The notes under the pieces are model-generated. The model did not search any database. It was not told the origin of the DNA and saw only the letters and a list, made by a program, of their open reading frames with translations. 64,000 bases of DNA from Muribaculaceae bacterium (lineage in GTDB: Bacteria > Bacteroidota > Bacteroidia > Bacteroidales > Muribaculaceae): positions 28,482 through 92,481 of the forward strand of contig JAIDQZ010000045.1 in the NCBI GenBank assembly GCA_029062005.1. The letters run 5' to 3'. Positions 9,589 to 18,660 of this stretch are shown in pieces. How positions within the stretch are numbered: position 1 is the stretch's first letter; every line of letters begins with the position of its first letter. A program made the position numbers and the translations under genes.

Positions 9589-10835
9589 GATTTGCCATAG
9601 AGGACGAAGTCAATCACTTTCCGGTTGGCTTCGTCAACTAATTTTTGGTCTTTATTCAGGTAAATATCCGTAACCGTGCTTCCTGTTGTATGACCAAGAG
9701 CCTGAGAAATCACATCTTTGCTTACTCCGCAATCATTATATGCTATTGTGGCCCATGAGTGACGTGCCCAATACGTTGAAATCTGGGAGAGAACAGACTC
9801 TTCTTTGTCGGATTTCTCTCCGTCTTTTACGAGCTTGGCATCTATTTTAGATCCTACGAGCTTAAGTATCCTGTCGGTCAGTATCGTAAATATCCGTGGA
9901 GATTTAAACCTATCGGAAAGCATAAGAAGACCGTTTTCTCCCTTGTATTTATTGATTATCTCCATTGCTTCCGGCTCTATCTTGATTGAATAGAGCCGCC
10001 CGGTCTTGGCGCGTCGGTATTCAATCCTGCCTTCGCGTGTGATGTGCTTCAAGCCATACAAGTCCACGGCATTTATTCCACAGAGCATAAATATCAGCTT
10101 GAACATATCAATGTAAAACTGCTGGGATTTTGTTCCCTGATAATCGAAGAGCCTTCTTAGATCTTCCACCGAAAGAGAACGCTTGCGGGTCGCCTCTTTC
10201 TTTATCTTATATCTGCGGAAGGGATCTTTATCAATAATCTCCTCGTCAAGTGCCTTGTTGGCGACCACGCGGAGTTTCATCATGTGAAGCCATTTTGAAT
10301 TGACGGAAAGACCTTTCTTTGTCATCCAGCTGTCGAAGGCAGTGAGCCACTTGCTGTTGATGTCTTCAAACATAAGTTGCTCCGGTTTCTTGTAGTAACG
10401 GTTGTTCTCGTCTGTACAGAACTCACAGATCTTGTCAAGGGCCTGCATGTATGTATCTCTTGAGTTTTGGTTGTACATAGACTCGATCTTGTCTTTGAAT
10501 ACTCCAAGCACGTCGCCTTTTGCCGACGCGCCCCCGGAGTTTCGCCGTCCGTCTATCTCATTGCGTATGCGTTTCTGGAACTCCGCCGCTGTAATTGTCT
10601 TGGTTTCCTTGTCGGTGAGTTGGGCAGCCAGGTCGGTTATTACATTCTGGTAGTGCCTTATTACAAGCGATTGGTCTTTGTATTGCTTTGAGGCGACTCC
10701 AGCTACTGTTTCTTCAAGAATTTCTGGTGGCAATGAAATTCCAAGCGAAAGTTCGGAACTCTTTCGGTTGGCAGTAAGACGGAGCATCACGGCGTTGTTG
10801 CGCTCCTTTCGGGAAATAAACCTATATGTGACCAT
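9585..10835 (-). CDS. Tyrosine recombinase / phage integrase
   Basis: This 416-residue site-specific recombinase presumably integrates and excises the element to its left. The N-terminal 90 residues resemble the arm-type DNA-binding domain of Bacteroidetes integrases (TYRFISRKERNNAVMLRLTA), followed by a SAM-like core-binding domain (about 105-210) and the catalytic domain. Visible catalytic elements are the lysine in YRRAKTGRLY, the box WARHSWAT, LGH, and the nucleophile tyrosine in DIYLN. The first arginine box reads GINAVD instead of the usual G-[LM]-R, and the HxxR box reads YWAR. The stop codon overlaps the tape measure stop by three bases in a convergent arrangement. An attachment site would be expected near or beyond the 5' end of this gene. 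Confidence 0.93.
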   Translation of the reverse strand: MVTYRFISRKERNNAVMLRLTANRKSSELSLGISLPPEILEETVAGVASKQYKDQSLVIRHYQNVITDLAAQLTDKETKTITAAEFQKRIRNEIDGRRNSGGASAKGDVLGVFKDKIESMYNQNSRDTYMQALDKICEFCTDENNRYYKKPEQLMFEDINSKWLTAFDSWMTKKGLSVNSKWLHMMKLRVVANKALDEEIIDKDPFRRYKIKKEATRKRSLSVEDLRRLFDYQGTKSQQFYIDMFKLIFMLCGINAVDLYGLKHITREGRIEYRRAKTGRLYSIKIEPEAMEIINKYKGENGLLMLSDRFKSPRIFTILTDRILKLVGSKIDAKLVKDGEKSDKEESVLSQISTYWARHSWATIAYNDCGVSKDVISQALGHTTGSTVTDIYLNKDQKLVDEANRKVIDFVLYGKS

Positions 10836-10880
10836 GTTAAAATGTGAATTTTACTATGTTAATGTATGTTAAATGTTATA

Positions 10881-10909
10881 TGTTCAAGCTGTTTGAACAT
10901 GTTCAAACA
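10881..10909. promoter_or_regulatory. 20-bp palindrome with an extra half-site
   Basis: TGTTTGAACATGTTCAAACA at 10890-10909 is a perfect 20-base palindrome. A further half-site TGTTCAA lies at 10881-10887, so three related half-sites are phased within 29 bases. It sits 55 bases upstream of the integrase start. It could be the operator of a phage or integrase regulator, or arm-type recombinase sites; the choice is inference. Confidence 0.55.
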
Positions 10910-11120
10910 TTTGCATCAGTTTGATACAATTTGTTACAAAAATATTCGTAAATCTCTCTAAGACAGATGGGGAATTGTAAGATGTGTGTTTGTATTCTCT
11001 ACAATAATTTGTTGATATATAATTAATTTCGTCCTTAATAATTCGGCAAGATTGGAGATTGGCTTACATTCCAAATGCGAAGTTAACAATTTTTTTTTAT
11101 ATAATACCGTTTTTTTTTAC

Positions 11121-11128
11121 TAATTTTG
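11121..11128 (+). promoter_or_regulatory. Promoter -7 element for ftsK
   Basis: TAATTTTG matches the Bacteroidetes -7 consensus TAnnTTTG and lies 53 bases before the ftsK start. No clear -33 TTTG is seen upstream; the region is T-rich. Confidence 0.6.
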
Positions 11129-11180
11129 CATTCCTTTAATATATCAAGCTTCAAAATCTCAACTTCGCTATAGCCCATAT

Positions 11181-14123
11181 ATGGAGAACTATTATAATTA
11201 TTCGCCTGAAATACCTAATGGTGATGAAAATCCCGAATCAAGTGCTGCCGAACAGCATCCTAAGCCCGAGCCTGAAGTTCGCAAGAGAAGGCGTAGGCAA
11301 AAAGAGACACCGTCTTCTGCAGCCGAGGATGATGTAAATTCTGTATCGCGGAAAAAAGAGCAGGCTGAAGTCAAAAGAGAAGCTGCGAAAGAAAAGCAGC
11401 CGAGTGAATCGGCATGGAAGAAATTTGACAATTGGCTTCACTCTACAGTGACCAGATCTGTGATAGGAATATTTTTGGGAGGACTTGGCTTATGGTTTGG
11501 AGTTGCATTCTTTTCTTATCTCGGCACTTGCATAGCTGATCAGAGCCTTGTTGAATCAGCTGCTTCAGAAGCTCTTTCCACCGTCGGCAACGATGCCGGA
11601 GAGGGGGGTGCTGTGCTTACGGAATTACTTTTCAATCAAGGGTTTGGGGTTGGTTCATTCGTTATTGTAGTATGGCTTGTGTTTCTGTCGATGAGACTCT
11701 TGATCGGCAAGCCTAAATTCAGAATACTCGATTTTACAATCAAGTCGCTTATCGCGTTCATTACTCTGAGTGTGGTGGTAGGTATGCTTTCTATCGGACA
11801 TGATACAGATGTAAACTGGGGTGGATTTCATGGACGTTATATCAACGAGATAATCTATCGTTATATTGGGTGGAGCGGTGCCATTATCATTTCAATAGTC
11901 CTTGTCGCGATATTCGTGATGATATGTCTGCGGGATGCTATCAAATGGATTCTGAAGAAAAAAAGGGCATATGATGAGAAGCGCAGGATCATGAGGGAAG
12001 AAGTTGAGAAACGAGAAAGGGAGGAAAGGGAAATCCGAGAGAACGAAATTTCCGAACCCTGTGTTCCTGATAAGGAAGAAGAGTCGGTCGAAGCAAATAT
12101 AAATGTACCTTCAGTAGAGAAAGTTGAATTTGATCCTGATGCCGATACTATTTTTGATCTTCCTGAGCTTGAAGATGATGATGAGATGGAGTCAATGTCC
12201 GGGATATTCCAGGATGACCCTGAGTCTCTTGCTATTTCAGAAGAACCGATGGAATACAATAAGTATGTAGTTGAGCCGACAGATAATGTAGCCGTCGTTA
12301 CTGAAGAGAAGGAAGTGGTAGTTCACGAGGATAGTCAGGAATCGGAGAAATCTGATGATGTTGCGGAAGCTGATAGCAATTTAGAACAGGATGATTCCCC
12401 CAAAAATATAGAAGACAACAAGTCAGGAGATATCGAAAAGGAATCACAATATATCGTAGAAGAATCAAGCTATATAAATGCAGAAGAACCTGATACTAAA
12501 ATTGAGGAGTCACAAGGTCATAATATCGAATCAGATAATGATATAAAGTCAGTCGATGATCAGGTGATGACTGTAAATGTGAATCAGATCGAAAAAGGCT
12601 CAGCTGATTCCGGTGCTTCATATGATACCGGACTCTTTACACACGAATATAAATTTCCACCTTCAGACTATCTTATTCCGGGTTCGGATAAAATATCTGT
12701 TGATGCTGATGAGCAATTGGAAAACAAGGAAAAGATCAGGAAAACTTTGCTTGACTTTGGTATTCCTATCACGAGCATAGAAGCTACTGTCGGGCCTACC
12801 GTAACACTCTATGAGATCCGTCCTGATACTGGAGTGAAGATCGCAAAGATTCGTAATCTTGTGGATGACCTCGCCCTTTCTCTTGCAGCAAGGGGTGTGA
12901 GGATCATTGCTCCGATTCCGGGCAAAGGCACTGTCGGAATAGAGGTTGCAAATAAGGATGCCCAGACTGTTTCGATGAGGACGATAATACAGTCAAAAGT
13001 ATATCAGAACTCCAAATTCAAACTTCCTGTGGCACTTGGATCTACTATTTCCAACGATGTATATATTGCCGATCTTGCCAAGATGCCTCACCTTCTTGTG
13101 GCAGGCGCCACCGGGCAAGGTAAATCTGTTGGACTTAATGCCATTATTACATCTCTTCTTTACTCTAAACGTCCCGAGGAATTGAAATTTGTAATGGTTG
13201 ACCCCAAGAGAGTAGAATTTTCGCTTTATTCAAAGATTGAAAATTACTATCTCGCAAAGATTCCGGATAGCCCTCAACCAATTATCACAAACATGGAGAA
13301 TGTGGTGGCAACACTCAGCTCTCTTTGTGTGGAGATGGACGAACGATATAAACTTCTTGAGAAGGCGTTTGTGCGTCAGGTATCGGAATATAATGAAAAA
13401 TTCAAGGAAAAGAAACTAAATCCTAAGGAAGGTCATAGGTTTATGCCATATATCGTGGTGATAATCGATGAGTTTGCCGACCTTATAATGACAGCAGGAA
13501 AAGAAGTGGAGCTTCCTATCGCACGTCTTGCTCAGCTTGCCCGTGCTGTAGGAATCCATGTGATCATTGCCACCCAGCGTCCTTCAACAAATGTCATAAC
13601 AGGTATGATAAAGGCTAACTTCCCGGTTCGTATAGCTTTCAAGGTAAGCTCGGGCGTTGATTCGAAGACAATCCTTGACTCTACCGGCGCTCAGCAGCTC
13701 ATCGGAAGGGGAGATATGCTTATTAGCAATAACGGAGAGATGGTGCGTGTGCAATGTGCGTTTGTCGACACTCCGGAAGTAGAGGAGATTTGCGATTATA
13801 TTGCTCGCCAGCCTTATCCGCAGGGACCGTACATATTGCCTGAACCTCAGGTGGGAGGCGAAGGCGAGACTCAGGAATTGGATCCTGCTGCAATTGGAAA
13901 GAGAGACCCTCTTCTTGAAGAAGTAGCTCGTCAGGTTGTCATGAGTGGCACTGCTTCTACATCAGCGGTTCAGAGGCGTTATGAAATCGGATATAACAGG
14001 GCAGGCAGGATTATGGATCAGCTTGAGGCCCTTGGAGTTGTAGGTCCGGCTACGGGTGGTAAGCCCAGAACTGTGCTAATGGATCCTATGTCGCTCGAAG
14101 ATCTTCTTTCGACTCTTGTGTAA
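11181..14123 (+). CDS. ftsK: DNA translocase FtsK
   Basis: This 980-residue septal ATP-driven motor pumps chromosome ends and assists dimer resolution at division. The N-terminus has a charged tail, then membrane segments between about residues 90 and 260 (GIFLGGLGLWFGVAFFSYLG, GFGVGSFVIVVWLVFLSMRL and others). A long, very acidic, low-complexity linker runs to about residue 485. The motor follows, with Walker A GATGQGKS at about residue 642 and Walker B VVIIDEFADL near 760. The last 70 residues form the winged-helix gamma domain that reads KOPS-like sites. It heads the order ftsK / LolA-like / trxB common in Bacteroidales. Confidence 0.97.
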   Translation: MENYYNYSPEIPNGDENPESSAAEQHPKPEPEVRKRRRRQKETPSSAAEDDVNSVSRKKEQAEVKREAAKEKQPSESAWKKFDNWLHSTVTRSVIGIFLGGLGLWFGVAFFSYLGTCIADQSLVESAASEALSTVGNDAGEGGAVLTELLFNQGFGVGSFVIVVWLVFLSMRLLIGKPKFRILDFTIKSLIAFITLSVVVGMLSIGHDTDVNWGGFHGRYINEIIYRYIGWSGAIIISIVLVAIFVMICLRDAIKWILKKKRAYDEKRRIMREEVEKREREEREIRENEISEPCVPDKEEESVEANINVPSVEKVEFDPDADTIFDLPELEDDDEMESMSGIFQDDPESLAISEEPMEYNKYVVEPTDNVAVVTEEKEVVVHEDSQESEKSDDVAEADSNLEQDDSPKNIEDNKSGDIEKESQYIVEESSYINAEEPDTKIEESQGHNIESDNDIKSVDDQVMTVNVNQIEKGSADSGASYDTGLFTHEYKFPPSDYLIPGSDKISVDADEQLENKEKIRKTLLDFGIPITSIEATVGPTVTLYEIRPDTGVKIAKIRNLVDDLALSLAARGVRIIAPIPGKGTVGIEVANKDAQTVSMRTIIQSKVYQNSKFKLPVALGSTISNDVYIADLAKMPHLLVAGATGQGKSVGLNAIITSLLYSKRPEELKFVMVDPKRVEFSLYSKIENYYLAKIPDSPQPIITNMENVVATLSSLCVEMDERYKLLEKAFVRQVSEYNEKFKEKKLNPKEGHRFMPYIVVIIDEFADLIMTAGKEVELPIARLAQLARAVGIHVIIATQRPSTNVITGMIKANFPVRIAFKVSSGVDSKTILDSTGAQQLIGRGDMLISNNGEMVRVQCAFVDTPEVEEICDYIARQPYPQGPYILPEPQVGGEGETQELDPAAIGKRDPLLEEVARQVVMSGTASTSAVQRRYEIGYNRAGRIMDQLEALGVVGPATGGKPRTVLMDPMSLEDLLSTLV

Positions 14124-14170
14124 TTACTGTTGAAAAATTATAAAAGATCTATAATCAAGCATTGAATATT

Positions 14171-14794
14171 ATGATAAAGAAATTAAGAAGCATACTGATA
14201 TTGGTATTCTGCATAGTTATGTCGCTTTCTGTTTCGGCTGCAGATACAGCTGACGGAATGCTTAAAAAGGCTGCCGCAGGCATAACGGGAACAAGCGGAC
14301 TGACCGCGTCCTTTACATTGGACTATGGCTCTCAAAAAGTGTCAGGGACAATGAAAGCTTCCGGCAAGAAATTCGCATTGCAGACATCTTCGACATCTAC
14401 ATGGTATGACGGAAAAAACATGTGGATTTACAATGCAAGAACCGGTGAGACCACGCTTATGACACCTACTTCACGGGAAGTGGCTGAAGCTAATCCGCTA
14501 TCCATAGTTAATTCATATTCTGCCGACTTTACGGCTGCTTTTGCAAAGAGTCAGATAAAGGGAAGCAAGACCATTGTTCTTACTCCAAAATCAAAACGCA
14601 CGGGGTATAAAAGCGTGCATGTCACCATACCTGATGGCTCTGCTTTTCCTTTCCGGCTCGTTATCATTCCTACATCAGGACAGAAGATGACAGTTTCAGT
14701 TTCAAAGGTGACGAAAGACTGCAAGCTGCCAGATGCGACATTTGTCTATCCTAAGTCAAAGTATCCGAATGTAGAGATTGTAGATCTCAGGTGA
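14171..14794 (+). CDS. LolA-like outer-membrane lipoprotein carrier protein
   Basis: This is a 207-residue periplasmic protein with a clear signal peptide (KKLRSILILVFCIVMSLSVSAA, cleavage after SAA near residue 22). I chose the ATG at 14171 over a TTG at 14162. The body has the LolA pattern: a first strand with LTASFTLDY, then GTMKASGKKFALQTSSTSTWYDGKNMWIYN, in which an amphipathic half-barrel holds lipoprotein acyl chains. It lies 47 bases after ftsK, as in many Bacteroidales genomes. Bacteroidetes LolA-like proteins are divergent, so the carrier role is by family resemblance. Confidence 0.8.
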   Translation: MIKKLRSILILVFCIVMSLSVSAADTADGMLKKAAAGITGTSGLTASFTLDYGSQKVSGTMKASGKKFALQTSSTSTWYDGKNMWIYNARTGETTLMTPTSREVAEANPLSIVNSYSADFTAAFAKSQIKGSKTIVLTPKSKRTGYKSVHVTIPDGSAFPFRLVIIPTSGQKMTVSVSKVTKDCKLPDATFVYPKSKYPNVEIVDLR

Positions 14795-14850
14795 CGGTTT
14801 TTTTGAAAAAATAATAATTTTTACTGAAAAATTTACCGCCCTGATTGTTA

Positions 14851-14896
14851 TAAGTTAAGTAACTTACGGATTTGCGATAATGTTACGCAAAATCCG
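14851..14896 (+). promoter_or_regulatory. Paired inverted repeats in the trxB leader
   Basis: TAAGTT (14851-14856) pairs with AACTTA (14861-14866). CGGATTTGCG (14867-14876) pairs with CGCAAAATCCG (14886-14896), with one bulged base. The two hairpins are adjacent and end 23 bases before the trxB start. They could be an operator or 5'-UTR structure. Confidence 0.4.
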
Positions 14897-14919
14897 GATA
14901 ATCTTAAAAATTTGTAATT

Positions 14920-15861
14920 ATGTCTACAGCTAAAGTTCTTGTCATAGGATCCGGACCTGCCGGATATACTGCCGGAATTTATGCCGGCAGAGCAAATCTC
15001 GCTCCTATTATATATGAAGGAAATCAGCCCGGCGGCCAGCTTACTCAAACTACAGAAATAGAGAATTTCCCGGGATATCCGGAAGGAGTGGGTGGCATGG
15101 AGATGATGGATCAGCTCCGCAAACAGGCTGAGCGTTTCGGTGCTGAGGTACGTCCGCGCAATATCGAGAGCATTGATCTTTCGAAACGTCCCTTTGTTGC
15201 CATAGATGACCACGGTGAAGAGGTTGTTGCCAATACAGTCATCATCAGCACAGGAGCAAGCGCCAAATATCTTGGTATTCCCGATGAAATAAAGTATCAG
15301 GGTATGGGAGTAAGTGCCTGTGCAGTGTGCGACGGATTTTTCTACCGTAAGAAAGACGTGGCGGTTGTCGGTGGTGGAGATACGGCTTGCGAGGAAGCCC
15401 TTTATTTGTCGTCACTATGCAACAAGGTTTATCTAATTGTTAGAAAACCTTTTCTCCGTGCGAGCGACGTAATGCGCAAAAGGGTAGCCAATACTCCAAA
15501 TATCGAGATTCTTTTTGAATGTAACGTAACAGGACTTTTCGGCGACGAGGTAGTTGAAGGAGCTCATGTAGTGCGTGCCGCCGGTACCGATCAGGAAGAT
15601 CATTTCGACATAAAGATCGACGGCTTTTTCCTCGGTATCGGACATAATCCTAATACCGCTTTCCTTAACGGACAGCTTGTTCTCGATGATCAGGGTTACA
15701 TAAAGGTTAAAGGTGACACAACCGAGACAAGTGTGGAAGGTGTGTTTGCTGCCGGTGATGTAGCTGATCCTCGTTATCGCCAGGCGATAGTAGCTGCCGG
15801 AAGCGGAGCGAAGGCGGCACTTGACGCTGAACATTTCCTGACCGAGAAATCAGAATTATAA
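14920..15861 (+). CDS. trxB: Thioredoxin-disulfide reductase
   Basis: This 313-residue flavoenzyme reduces thioredoxin with NADPH in the cytoplasm. The FAD-binding motif GSGPAGYTAGIYAGRA is at the N-terminus. The redox-active pair CAVC is at residues 134-137. The NADPH-binding motif (VVGGGDTACEEA) follows, and the C-terminal FAD motif GVFAAGDVADPRYRQ is near residue 275. The length is typical. It is the partner of the thioredoxin at 31275-31586 and starts a four-gene run with spacings of 0-8 bases or overlaps down to the cyclo-ligase at 18561. Confidence 0.97.
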   Translation: MSTAKVLVIGSGPAGYTAGIYAGRANLAPIIYEGNQPGGQLTQTTEIENFPGYPEGVGGMEMMDQLRKQAERFGAEVRPRNIESIDLSKRPFVAIDDHGEEVVANTVIISTGASAKYLGIPDEIKYQGMGVSACAVCDGFFYRKKDVAVVGGGDTACEEALYLSSLCNKVYLIVRKPFLRASDVMRKRVANTPNIEILFECNVTGLFGDEVVEGAHVVRAAGTDQEDHFDIKIDGFFLGIGHNPNTAFLNGQLVLDDQGYIKVKGDTTETSVEGVFAAGDVADPRYRQAIVAAGSGAKAALDAEHFLTEKSEL

Positions 15862-15868
15862 AATAGTC

Positions 15869-16324
15869 ATGGCGCCTGAAAACAAGACTTACAATAAGGA
15901 CAAGCAGCGTCTGCTCGATCAGCGTTATCTACGTATGTCGCAGATCTGGAGTGAGAATTCATATTGCGTCCGCCGCAAGGTCGGTGCGATAATAGTAAGA
16001 GACAATATGATAATATCGGATGGTTTTAATGGTACGCCATCCGGTTTCCCAAATGTATGCGAAGAAAACAACGTAACCTTCCCATACGTGCTGCATGCAG
16101 AGGCAAACGCCATAACGAAAGTGGCAAGAAGCAATAACTCCAGCGAGGGATCCACACTGTATGTCACAGCATCTCCATGTATGGAGTGCAGTAAGCTTAT
16201 AATTCAGGCGGGTATAAGGAGAGTTGTCTTTTCCGATCTTTACAGGATTCAGGATGGACTTGATCTTCTTAGGAAAGCCGGTATAGAAGTAGTGCACATG
16301 CCTATAGAAAAAGTTGACGAATAG
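15869..16324 (+). CDS. Deoxycytidylate (dCMP) deaminase family protein
   Basis: This is a 151-residue zinc-dependent deaminase expected to turn dCMP into dUMP for thymidylate synthesis. The zinc ligands and catalytic glutamate are visible as HAEAN (H76, E78) and PCMEC (C104, C107). The N-terminal RRKVGAIIVRD and the SDGFNGTPSG loop are typical of dCMP deaminase and related ComE operon protein 2. It sits 7 bases after trxB and its stop abuts the start of the protease gene, so it is co-transcribed. Confidence 0.92.
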   Translation: MAPENKTYNKDKQRLLDQRYLRMSQIWSENSYCVRRKVGAIIVRDNMIISDGFNGTPSGFPNVCEENNVTFPYVLHAEANAITKVARSNNSSEGSTLYVTASPCMECSKLIIQAGIRRVVFSDLYRIQDGLDLLRKAGIEVVHMPIEKVDE

Positions 16325-18049
16325 ATGAGTAAGAAAAGGAATATTGGATTCGTATTGATACCGCTTGTGCTGGCCATAGGTCTCGCAGGTGGTGTCTTTA
16401 TAGGCAAGTATCTTTCGGTAAGCCGTCTGTCTCCTGCAGAGGTAAAACTCAGGACGATTGTAGATCTTATAGAGAATGAATATGTAGACAAGATCGATGT
16501 TGATTCGTTGCTTGTTTCCATAGTGCCTGATCTTCTTGCCGGACTTGATCCGCATTCTGTGTATTTCACTCCGGAGGAACTTTCTTCCACCAATGAAGAC
16601 ATGGAGGGACATTTTTCCGGAGTTGGCGTCTCGTTTCAGATTGTAAATGATTCGGTAGTTGTAGTCGATGTCATTGCCGGTGGTCCCGCAGAAAAGGTTG
16701 GTCTTCTCAACGGTGACAAGATTGTGGCGGCAAATGATTCACTTCTCGTAGGTAAGAAAGCGACACAAGACAATGTTTTCAAGACTTTGCGTGGACCAAA
16801 GGGCACTAAGGTTAACCTCAAGGTGAAACGGTCAAATTCTGAAAAGCTGCTTGATTTTGAAGTGGTCAGGGATGATATTCCTGTAAACAGTGTGGATGCC
16901 GTCTATATCGCTGATCAGGAGAATGGGACAGGTTATCTGAAGGTCTCTAAATTTGGTCGAAACACGTTTGAGGAGTTCTACATGGCTCTTCATCAGCTCG
17001 TGGCTCAGGGTGCCAGAAGTGTAATTGTCGATTTGAGGGGCAATTCAGGAGGGTTCCTGGATCAGGTGATACTTATGGCAAATGAATTTTTGCCCGACGA
17101 CCGGATCATAGTAAGCACTAACGGCAAATTAAGTGAGAATCGCAGTGTTGCGATGAGCGATGGAAACGGACATTTCCAGAATCTTCCGATAGCAGTGCTG
17201 ATAGATGAGTATTCAGCATCTGCATCCGAGATTTTTGCTGGAGCTATTCAGGACAATGACCGGGGACTGGTGATAGGTCGCCGCTCTTTTGGAAAAGGTC
17301 TTGTGCAGCATCAGATAGAACTTCCTGACAGTAGTGCAATCCGCCTTACAGTAGCGCGTTATTATACTCCATCAGGCAGATGCATCCAGAAGCCTTATGA
17401 GAGGGGAGAGGACGGTAAATATGTCATGGACATCGTGGACCGTTTTGAACACGGAGAATTCTATAATGCCGACAGCATTAAGCTTGACAAGAGTAAGCTA
17501 TATCTTACGCACGGGGGCAGAAAAGTATATGGAGGCGGTGGTATCATGCCGGATATTTTCGTGCCTGAAGACACGACAGGCTATTCATCATATTATGTAA
17601 ATGTAAGCAATAAGGGTCTTATTACAAAATATGCGTTCAGGGTTGCGGAAAAATACAGAAGTCTTACCAAGAATGTAAAGACAATCGAAGATCTTGAAAG
17701 GGTTATCCCGCGAGATCAGACGCTTCTTGAAGGTTTTGTGGATTTTGCCGCGCAAAATGGAGTTCCTGCAAGATGGTATTATATCAACAGAAGCCGGGAT
17801 GTCATACTTAATCTGCTAAAAGCCCAGATAGCACGTAATGTCCTTGGTTACAATGGTCTGATTCAGATGCTCAATCAAGAGGATGTCACCGTCAGGAAAG
17901 CGCTCGATATGCTTAAGGATGGTAAGACCGGTGTATCATTGGTTCCTATAAAGGATGGAGGGTCTGATTTGAGTAATGAAAAGTATAATCTATTTAAAAC
18001 ACACGATAATTCAAAAATATGGAAAAATCAGAAATTCGCAGAAAGATAA
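16325..18049 (+). CDS. C-terminal processing peptidase (S41 family)
   Basis: This 574-residue periplasmic or membrane-anchored serine protease trims the C-terminal tails of envelope proteins. An N-terminal anchor (IGFVLIPLVLAIGLAGGVFIG) is followed by a helical region, a PDZ domain near residues 90-175 (GVGVSFQI, GGPAEKVGLLNGDKI), and the S41 catalytic core. The catalytic Ser lies in EYSASASEIFAG (S299 by the usual 25-residue spacing) and the Lys in SFGKG (K324). Its start directly follows the deaminase stop, and its end overlaps the next gene by 31 bases. Confidence 0.95.
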   Translation: MSKKRNIGFVLIPLVLAIGLAGGVFIGKYLSVSRLSPAEVKLRTIVDLIENEYVDKIDVDSLLVSIVPDLLAGLDPHSVYFTPEELSSTNEDMEGHFSGVGVSFQIVNDSVVVVDVIAGGPAEKVGLLNGDKIVAANDSLLVGKKATQDNVFKTLRGPKGTKVNLKVKRSNSEKLLDFEVVRDDIPVNSVDAVYIADQENGTGYLKVSKFGRNTFEEFYMALHQLVAQGARSVIVDLRGNSGGFLDQVILMANEFLPDDRIIVSTNGKLSENRSVAMSDGNGHFQNLPIAVLIDEYSASASEIFAGAIQDNDRGLVIGRRSFGKGLVQHQIELPDSSAIRLTVARYYTPSGRCIQKPYERGEDGKYVMDIVDRFEHGEFYNADSIKLDKSKLYLTHGGRKVYGGGGIMPDIFVPEDTTGYSSYYVNVSNKGLITKYAFRVAEKYRSLTKNVKTIEDLERVIPRDQTLLEGFVDFAAQNGVPARWYYINRSRDVILNLLKAQIARNVLGYNGLIQMLNQEDVTVRKALDMLKDGKTGVSLVPIKDGGSDLSNEKYNLFKTHDNSKIWKNQKFAER

Positions 18050-18561
18050 AGAATCTGCGCATGATGCTTTCAGAAATAGAGAAAGCCACAGCAGCAGAAG
18101 AGGTCTTTTCCAGATTGGAAAAGACGGCTGCCTTTATGATAGCAGACAATATTCTTATGTATCATTCTCTTCCTGACGAGCTTTCAACGATAAAGTTTCT
18201 AAAGAAGTGGCAGGGACGAAAGCGTTTCTTCCTTCCGAGGGTAAACGGTGTGAATCTGGATATTCTTCCTTATGAGGAAACAAGACTTGAGCTTGGATCT
18301 TTTCACATCGAGGAGCCTGCAGGTAATGATGTGGCGGATGTCAACGATATAGAGCTGATGATAATTCCTGCAGTGGCTTTTGACCGAAAGGGCAACCGTC
18401 TTGGAAGAGGAAAGGGGTTCTACGATCGTCTTTTAGCCACCTCAAAAGCTACCAAAATCGGAGTGGGATATGAATTCCAGCTGCTTGATTCTCTTCCGTC
18501 TGAGCCGCACGATGTGGCAATGGATATGATAATTACTCAAAAAACCGTGATAAAAATGTAA
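18019..18561 (+). CDS. 5-formyltetrahydrofolate cyclo-ligase
   Basis: This 180-residue enzyme uses ATP to convert 5-formyl-THF to 5,10-methenyl-THF in one-carbon metabolism. The family signature is near the C-terminus (GNRLGRGKGFYDRLLA), preceded by the substrate region FFLPRVNG and LGSFHIEEP. The start at 18019 lies inside the preceding protease gene, a 31-base overlap that implies translational coupling. It ends the trxB run. Confidence 0.93.
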   Translation: MEKSEIRRKIKNLRMMLSEIEKATAAEEVFSRLEKTAAFMIADNILMYHSLPDELSTIKFLKKWQGRKRFFLPRVNGVNLDILPYEETRLELGSFHIEEPAGNDVADVNDIELMIIPAVAFDRKGNRLGRGKGFYDRLLATSKATKIGVGYEFQLLDSLPSEPHDVAMDMIITQKTVIKM

Positions 18562-18660
18562 TTTTTCCGGGTTTTATGCGTCTTACATTATATAGGGCCT
18601 GTCGGGCATATATGTCCTGTAGGTCCTATCAATATGATATTTAAACTCAACAATAGCAAC

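Larger units (their letters stand above)
10836..11180. other. Intergenic region between integrase and ftsK; probable element boundary
   Basis: These 345 AT-rich bases hold no plausible gene. They contain a 20-base perfect palindrome at 10890-10909 and the ftsK promoter near 11121. The junction between the phage-like element and the host chromosome should lie here, but with one end in view I cannot find the duplicated attachment sequence. I see no tRNA. Confidence 0.5.
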
